From: a virus | Reading direction: 5' to 3' (one strand) | Virus record (IMG/VR): IMGVR_UViG_3300021963_000131 | Coordinates: 1-62,484 of that record | Length of the DNA stretch: 62,484 bases | Shown: positions 58,276 through 62,484 of the stretch, one piece after another | Layout: each line of letters begins with the position of its first letter | How positions within the stretch are numbered: the stretch's first letter is position 1 | The notes under the pieces: model-generated | Databases searched by the model: none | What the model saw: only the letters and a program-made list of their open reading frames with translations | What the model was told of the DNA's origin: nothing | Program-made: the position numbers and the translations under genes

Positions 58276-59039
58276 TAGAAGCTCCCGGTGTTACCCAGAT
58301 ACATCCGACGTGGCACAAAACGAACCGCAGCTTTCTCACGGTCTTCGCCAGCGGCAAAGTTCCACTGCTCTTCATAAGAAGCTTTAAGCACTTGAAGGCG
58401 ATCCTGCCCTTCAGGAATCTTTTGAGCGATGTAATACGCTAACCCTGCTGTAATACAGGGAAGAAACCTAAACGGCATATCAGGAGTCTGCAACCCATCC
58501 CCCGCATCCTGTACTCGGCGCATACGCCAATAGACTACTTGATAGTACGGCGAGGCTTCAGTGCCTTGGTCAGGGACAGGCCAAACTGTGAATTGTGGGT
58601 GGGCGTTTGCACCTGGAGAATAGCTGCTGGTTGCGGGGTACGTGGCTCCAGAGTTCCTGCTGATGTAAATCTGTATCGGTCTTGCTTGAGAAAGTTTGTT
58701 TGGGATTGTGGCGTAGGTGGAGACACTAATCCGGGTAAGTGTGAGGTCAGCTTGCGTTGAAACATTACCAGCCCCCGTTCTTATAACGTGCTCAAGCAAG
58801 TCAATGGTGTCGTCCGGTAAATCGTACGTCGCAGTGCCCTGTACCAAATTCTTCGTGCCCTGCTCAATCGTCCACATATTGATGCCACGATTTGCCCACT
58901 CAATGGTTAGTAGGTTCATCGAACGACGTGCGGTACGCAGGTCGTAACCAGAGCGCATCTCCCGACCAGCCCTCTCAAAGGCTTCCTCGGCTATGTCTAC
59001 AAACTCAAGATTAAAGTCGGTTGAGCCGCTCGTGGTCAT
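58275..59039 (-). CDS. P22 gp4-like adaptor / head completion protein
   Basis: 254 residues. IAEEAFERAGREMRSGYDLRTARRSMNLLTIEWANRGINMWTI at the start and PFRFLPCITAGLAYYIAQKIP near the end form the pattern of podovirus adaptors following the portal. The ring would lie under the portal. Identification by pattern and place. Confidence 0.65.
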   Translation of the reverse strand: MTTSGSTDFNLEFVDIAEEAFERAGREMRSGYDLRTARRSMNLLTIEWANRGINMWTIEQGTKNLVQGTATYDLPDDTIDLLEHVIRTGAGNVSTQADLTLTRISVSTYATIPNKLSQARPIQIYISRNSGATYPATSSYSPGANAHPQFTVWPVPDQGTEASPYYQVVYWRMRRVQDAGDGLQTPDMPFRFLPCITAGLAYYIAQKIPEGQDRLQVLKASYEEQWNFAAGEDREKAAVRFVPRRMYLGNTGSF

Positions 59040-59169
59040 GTCTTGCTTCCAATTCTCTTAGGTCCATCGCTACGTCAGCTACACCGTGCCAATCTTCAAG
59101 AGCCACCATGACTTGCAGGTACTCCTTCAGTATTTCTTTCTGCACCTGCCAATCTTTATAATCTTTCAT
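59011..59169 (-). CDS. 52-residue EDWHGVADVAMDLRELEA protein
   Basis: ATG at 59169 overlapping the previous stop (ATGA), ends 29 bases inside the adaptor gene. EYLQVMVALEDWHGVADVAMDLRE is a conserved-looking phage phrase. Fully helical and acidic. Function unknown. Confidence 0.6.
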   Translation of the reverse strand: MKDYKDWQVQKEILKEYLQVMVALEDWHGVADVAMDLRELEARHDHERLNRL

Positions 59170-59411
59170 CTAAATCTTGCGGTCTTTGCGGCAATTTTTG
59201 CCGGTTGCTTAACAAACTGTTTTCCTGCGCTCTTTCCAGCTCGTTTAGCTCTTGTAGTCGCAGCGTATTCAGCAGGTGTAAGAGATTTAATTGCCGCCTC
59301 CGGGAGGTATCGTTCGCCAGTTGCTTTTGAACCCTGTGTGCTAGGTTTGCCACTGCGTGTCCTCCACTTCTGGTCAGTCCAATTTTTTAGACTTTGCTGC
59401 GGGGCTTTCAC
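59166..59411 (-). CDS. small basic protein (ATGERYLPEAAIKSLTPAEYAAT)
   Basis: 81 residues. WRTRSGKPSTQGSKATGERYL and KQFVKQPAKIAAKTARFR match a phage family I know by pattern only. Strongly basic (20 Lys/Arg), so DNA binding or packing inside the head is plausible. Confidence 0.65.
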   Translation of the reverse strand: MKAPQQSLKNWTDQKWRTRSGKPSTQGSKATGERYLPEAAIKSLTPAEYAATTRAKRAGKSAGKQFVKQPAKIAAKTARFR

Positions 59412-59677
59412 TTCATCTTCTTCAACGTCTGCGCCAACCTTGCTCGCTGCCCTAATTTACCGGGAGCTTTTGCAGCTTTAGCCAGCTTACCTGCGGGAAT
59501 GGGTTTGTCGCCTTTAACACCAAGCTGTGCACGTAAAGCTCCGGGCTTTTTGATGGCTGACTGAATCCACTTACCACCTTTAGCCATACCACCTTTTTTG
59601 TATACCCCACGACCTTTAAGAATGTCAGCTTGGGTTACTTCGCCATCTTTATTTAGATCTGGAAACTTGCTAGTCAC
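59408..59677 (-). CDS. basic protein with EF-hand/dockerin-like loop
   Basis: 89 residues from a GTG at 59677 with GGAGG 5 bases upstream. Near the start DLNKDGEVTQADIL reads as a canonical calcium loop (D-x-N-x-D-G-x-V-T-x-x-D). The rest (KWIQSAIKKPGALRAQLGVKGDKPI) is a conserved phage pattern. Unknown; the calcium loop suggests assembly by metal binding. Confidence 0.6.
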   Translation of the reverse strand: MTSKFPDLNKDGEVTQADILKGRGVYKKGGMAKGGKWIQSAIKKPGALRAQLGVKGDKPIPAGKLAKAAKAPGKLGQRARLAQTLKKMK

Positions 59678-59951
59678 GGTAACCTCCACCACGCTGCTTG
59701 TATTTCATGGCAAGCATCTGAGCCTTGCGAGCTGACCACTGCCCCGGTGCACCACCTTTACCACCAGCTTTGATGCTGTTAAACAATGCTTTACGCATAC
59801 TTGGTTTGGTGTAATTGCCAGCTTCGTTCACGCGAGACACCTTGCCGCCTTCAGCGTACTGATCAAAATCAGTGTTATCCCGCCTAGCTTTACGCTTGGC
59901 AGTCGGCATTTTTGAGGGCGAAATCGCCCCCATCCCGCGAGAGGGCATCAT
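59670..59951 (-). CDS. DUF5872-like small basic protein
   Basis: 93 residues. AGNYTKPSMRKALFNSIKAG and GAPGQWSARKAQMLAMKYK form a signature I associate with DUF5872. Basic and Gly-rich. Unknown function, common next to capsid genes. Confidence 0.6.
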   Translation of the reverse strand: MMPSRGMGAISPSKMPTAKRKARRDNTDFDQYAEGGKVSRVNEAGNYTKPSMRKALFNSIKAGGKGGAPGQWSARKAQMLAMKYKQRGGGYRD

Positions 59952-59952
59952 G

Positions 59953-60141
59953 TCAGCAAGCCTTACCGCCGTAGTTCATTTTCTTTACTTTACCGCCGTG
60001 CATCATGCCGCCTTTAGCCATCTTGATCTGCGTACCTTTGGTTTTACCCTTGGTAGCAACACCATCACGGCTAGGAGCAGCAGTTTTAACAGCGCCCATT
60101 TTTGATGGGGCTACGCCACCACCCATGCTCATCTTTTTCAT
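59953..60141 (-). CDS. small Met/Lys/Gly-rich protein
   Basis: 62 residues, very basic, with SRDGVATKGKTKGTQIKMAKGG. The DGxAxxGKTxG word is shared with the next protein upstream (RADGIAQRGKTRG). Function unknown. Confidence 0.55.
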   Translation of the reverse strand: MKKMSMGGGVAPSKMGAVKTAAPSRDGVATKGKTKGTQIKMAKGGMMHGGKVKKMNYGGKAC

Positions 60142-60161
60142 ACCAATACCCCTTTTTAAAA

Positions 60162-60467
60162 TTAACGCATCATCCCACGAGTTTTACCACGCTGTGCGAT
60201 ACCATCAGCACGTTTGGAAGCTGAGCCTACTTTGCCACCCTTTTTTAAAAACTGCCCTTTATCAGTTTCAGCTTCGTCTGAAGCATAACGGCCTTTTTCA
60301 GAGTCAGATTTCAAACGTTTTCGCGCTGCTTCCATACCTTCTTTTTTTCGGTCAGAACGGCTATACATTTGATCAGGATTTGTTTTTGTGGCACCAAATC
60401 GCCCAGACGCAATTTCTTCATCGTCCATTACTGCGGCGTATACATCCTTAATCTCTTTATTCGGCAT
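60162..60467 (-). CDS. small basic protein (RADGIAQRGKTRG)
   Basis: 101 residues from the ATG at 60467. Charged helical centre (DRKKEGMEAARKRLKSDSEKGRYAS), ending in SASKRADGIAQRGKTRGMM. Overlaps the membrane protein by 11 bases. The C-terminal word is widespread in short phage proteins. Function unknown. Confidence 0.6.
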   Translation of the reverse strand: MPNKEIKDVYAAVMDDEEIASGRFGATKTNPDQMYSRSDRKKEGMEAARKRLKSDSEKGRYASDEAETDKGQFLKKGGKVGSASKRADGIAQRGKTRGMMR

Positions 60468-60663
60468 TTTCGTCACCCTTTTTACGACGAATAATTTCAT
60501 TAAACGGCTTGCCCGTAACCATCTCAGCAATACGCATAAGCGTCCAAATAGCACCAATCAAACCAAACAAGGGCGTAATCACTTGGAGAAACGATCCGAT
60601 TGTGGCAACCACAGACACTATATCTGCGGCGTTTTTTACCATCTCGTGTTTATCTTGAGTCAT
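60457..60663 (-). CDS. small membrane protein in head region
   Basis: 68 residues with one long or two short hydrophobic segments (IVSVVATIGSFLQVITPLFGLIGAIWTLM, residues 15-43) and a basic tail (IIRRKKGD). Could be a holin or a virion membrane part; it is far from the lysis cassette. Confidence 0.55.
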   Translation of the reverse strand: MTQDKHEMVKNAADIVSVVATIGSFLQVITPLFGLIGAIWTLMRIAEMVTGKPFNEIIRRKKGDENAE

Positions 60664-60664
60664 A

Positions 60665-60919
60665 TCAGCACTTCCACGCTCTTAAGGATTTGTTGATACG
60701 GCTGTTTGGGTCGTTGGCCGTTTTAGAACTCGTAAGCTTCTTTTTCATGCCTTCCATTCTGGCACAGAACGATTTTTTACGAGGGCCACCTTCTGGCTGC
60801 GGGGCTTTGAGTCCGGGCTTCCCCGGATTGGCAGCGTTGTACGATGCTCGACCCTTAGCGTTCAAACCGCCTTTTGGGTTTTTGCCTTCTTTGCGCTGCC
60901 AAGCTGGGGTTTTTGCCAT
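60665..60919 (-). CDS. DUF6321-like small protein
   Basis: 84 residues. TPAWQRKEGKNPKGGLNAKGR, then KKSFCARMEGMKKKLTSSKT and NDPNSRINKSLRAWKC match a recurrent phage protein. Basic, with two Cys. Function unknown; packing in the head is plausible. Confidence 0.65.
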   Translation of the reverse strand: MAKTPAWQRKEGKNPKGGLNAKGRASYNAANPGKPGLKAPQPEGGPRKKSFCARMEGMKKKLTSSKTANDPNSRINKSLRAWKC

Positions 60920-60923
60920 GACA

Positions 60924-61499
60924 TCACCCGCAAATTAATGTAACCGCAGTGACATTTGTAACTGCCACGGTTGCAAGATCATTCGTTTTGTACGTTGTAC
61001 GGATACCTTCTGCTGCCATATACAAGCTGTTAACCTGCGTAGCAGCGGCGGGGGTATCAATCTCAAGCAACAACGTCGAATCACTTGCACGAGTGACAAC
61101 AATCGTACCCGCAGAAGCACTTGCCAAGTAATACAAACCTTTGATCCGGGTCATGGGTAACGCCAAACTGCCGCCATACCCAACCGTGATTGCCGCTGCG
61201 GTTGCTGCGCTTACTGTGATACTTGAAACGGAAGCAAAGTAGTTAGTGCTATAGACCGTCGTATTGTTTGGCCCAGCAACCACTTCAGTAACCACAACCC
61301 CACCTACCGTTGTACCTGTAATGGTGAAGTTTTTAGCCGTTTCATTGCCCGTGCCGGTGATGGATACTTTATAGCCGTACCCATTGATCCCCGGCGTTGT
61401 AGCAGCAAGCGTAAGTGCACCAGCACCACTCGGTGTAACCGAAGTCACATAAAAGTTGGCACTCGACTTTATCTTGACCGACCATACATCATATTGCAT
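60924..61499 (-). CDS. head decoration-type protein
   Basis: 191 residues, beta-rich, Thr/Val/Ala-rich (FTITGTTVGGVVVTEVV, TVSAATAAAITVGYGG), no charged helices. Such proteins next to the capsid gene stabilise the shell from outside. Assigned by composition and place. Confidence 0.55.
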   Translation of the reverse strand: MQYDVWSVKIKSSANFYVTSVTPSGAGALTLAATTPGINGYGYKVSITGTGNETAKNFTITGTTVGGVVVTEVVAGPNNTTVYSTNYFASVSSITVSAATAAAITVGYGGSLALPMTRIKGLYYLASASAGTIVVTRASDSTLLLEIDTPAAATQVNSLYMAAEGIRTTYKTNDLATVAVTNVTAVTLICG

Positions 61500-61512
61500 G
61501 GTGCACCTCTAA

Positions 61513-62052
61513 TTAGGAATCAGCAAAGGGTGTAGCAACCGTGCCAGAACCTACTGCTACGCCTGTAACCATATATTTCAGTGCTGCAATAGCGAAGATT
61601 TGAACCCATGTTCCAGCAACACCACCTGTGGTTGTGCCGTTGAAGTTGATGAAATCATTTGTTGCGCCAGCACCAAACCCACGCGTTGCGTCAGAAGTGT
61701 CGCTGTCGATTGACAGGACATAACCCACATACTTATCCGTACCGTCAGTACCAATCTTCAGCGATGACGTAGAGATGGTAGTTGGAACCCAAATGGTGTA
61801 AACCACACCTTCGTTATTAGCCGTGTTGGGGTCATTACCGGGGCCAGACGAAGAAGAATTTGCCGAAGCATTGATGGTAGGCAGCGTAAGCGTTACGTTA
61901 GCTGCTAGCGAACCACCAACAGAAATGATCCTGCCGCCGTGATCTACTGGATTCAGCGTGGTGCTAGAAGTAATTTCTACGATGGTAGATGGACCCTGCT
62001 GATAGATGCCGCCAAGAGAGCGGACCGGTCCTTGGAACGTGGTGCGAGCCAT
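61513..62052 (-). CDS. head decoration/structural protein after the capsid gene
   Basis: 179 residues with GAGGAC before the ATG. The N-terminus (RTTFQGPVRSLGGIYQQGPSTIVEI) and Thr/Gly-rich beta body look like a shell-stabilising protein. First gene behind the capsid terminator, so it has its own leader with an inverted repeat. Confidence 0.55.
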   Translation of the reverse strand: MARTTFQGPVRSLGGIYQQGPSTIVEITSSTTLNPVDHGGRIISVGGSLAANVTLTLPTINASANSSSSGPGNDPNTANNEGVVYTIWVPTTISTSSLKIGTDGTDKYVGYVLSIDSDTSDATRGFGAGATNDFINFNGTTTGGVAGTWVQIFAIAALKYMVTGVAVGSGTVATPFADS

Positions 62053-62073
62053 ATTGTCCTCACATGCGATGTC

Positions 62074-62118
62074 GGTGTATTAGTCTGCATGTTGTCAGCC
62101 GGGACTGTCTAATACACC
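62074..62118 (-). promoter_or_regulatory. long-range inverted repeat in the decoration-gene leader
   Basis: GGTGTATTAG (62074-62083) and CTAATACACC (62109-62118) are exact complements 25 bases apart, in the 5' leader of the decoration gene (ATG at 62052). A nearby GGTGTATT (on the minus strand) adds a third copy of the word. As RNA it would fold into a stem above the ribosome site. Confidence 0.45.
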
Positions 62119-62140
62119 GGGCTAACCCCGGAATACACCT

Positions 62141-62168
62141 AGTATAAATAAAAAAGGGGGTTTTGCAA
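62141..62168 (-). promoter_or_regulatory. possible promoter overlapping the capsid terminator
   Basis: Minus strand: TTGCAA (62168-62163), 16 bases, TATACT (62146-62141). It would restart transcription for the decoration gene right after termination. Moderate match. Confidence 0.35.
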
Positions 62169-62178
62169 CCCCCTTTTC
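62149..62178 (-). terminator. strong rho-independent terminator after the capsid gene
   Basis: An 11-bp stem (AAAAGGGGGTT / AACCCCCTTTT) with a 4-base loop; on the minus strand a run of six T follows. It begins 12 bases after the stop of the capsid gene. A strong terminator behind the capsid gene is common and keeps capsid mRNA abundant. Confidence 0.8.
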
Positions 62179-62189
62179 CCTGCGCCTTC

Positions 62190-62484
62190 TTAGGCTCCGG
62201 GTGAACCGAAGATACCAAGAGGATCAGACACACCAAAGCTATAACGCTCACGGGCTTTGTACCGGACGTTGCCAGTATCAAAATCGCCGTCCATGCTGTT
62301 CTGCATAGGGGTGCGAACAAAGTGCTTCAGGCCGTTAGGCACATCGGTAGTCAGGAACCATGCGTTGGTATCGGTCAAATAGTGGTTGACCGTATAGCCT
62401 TCGGGGATGGAACCCATCATCTTCAGTGCGTTAACGTCGTTGTCAGCCGTAGCCACACGAAGCTCGGTTTGCAGCAAACGAGTT
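62190..62484 (-). CDS. major capsid protein, C-terminal 97 residues (truncated by window edge)
   Basis: The frame enters from the window end without a start and stops at 62190. TDTNAWFLTTDVPNGLKHFVR, DGDFDTGNVRYKARERYSFG and SDPLGIFGSPGA are the typical end of coat proteins in this podovirus group. The rest of the gene lies outside the window. Confidence 0.75.
   Translation of the reverse strand, partial: TRLLQTELRVATADNDVNALKMMGSIPEGYTVNHYLTDTNAWFLTTDVPNGLKHFVRTPMQNSMDGDFDTGNVRYKARERYSFGVSDPLGIFGSPGA

Overview
The window looks like most of the genome of a tailed, probably short-tailed (podovirus-type), double-stranded DNA phage of a Gram-negative bacterium. The evidence is a terminase-portal-scaffold-capsid block, P22 gp10-like and adaptor-like tail genes, very large internal (ejection) proteins, a lysozyme/holin lysis cassette, and a family-A DNA polymerase with a primase-helicase. 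I see no integrase, no lysogeny repressor, no phage RNA polymerase and no tRNA gene, so it is probably virulent and uses host RNA polymerase; several sigma70-like promoters fit that. The host is not evident from the sequence; a freshwater proteobacterium is only a guess. Both ends cut through minus-strand genes (the start of a short gene at the left, the 3' end of the major capsid protein at the right), so the stretch between them is missing or lies outside the window.

The genome is divergently organised. From a regulatory region at about 6.56-7.09 kb, late (virion) genes run leftwards: small terminase, large terminase, portal, GroES-like protein, scaffold. They continue at the right end of the window: capsid, decoration proteins, a run of tiny basic proteins, adaptors, fibres, a cupin, the lysis cassette, the tail hub and four internal-protein genes ending in a 3223-residue giant (31.76-41.43 kb). 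Early genes run rightwards from 7.09 to 31.80 kb and converge with the giant gene.

The early region starts with small unknown genes interleaved with five copies of one palindrome (GGACAGA-AA-TCTGTCC or its reverse complement) and with a 460-bp non-coding segment holding a 28-bp perfect palindrome, an AT-rich tract and repeated GTGGACA words (possible origin). Next comes a three-gene AAA+ ATPase / DUF3150-like / HExxH-VWA module. After that is a RAMP (Cas7)-like protein gene with a small partner gene, followed by a 600-base non-coding array with striking 5-nt periodicity. The rest of the early region is replication and nuclease genes: VRR-NUC, DNA polymerase A, HExxH protein, RecB/Cas4-like nuclease, HNH, SNF2 helicase, SSB-like protein and primase-helicase.

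The standout feature is the array at 18584-19188. It reads as about 12 blocks of mostly 49 nt, each about nine pentamers of the form GGTNN closed by a 4-nt GGCA. It starts on the stop codon of the gene pair whose first member carries two RAMP-type signatures (KGALR and a terminal GSGNYGRYKI loop). I propose, as inference, a phage-encoded ribonucleoprotein in which a Cas7-like protein coats a 5-nt-phased RNA.
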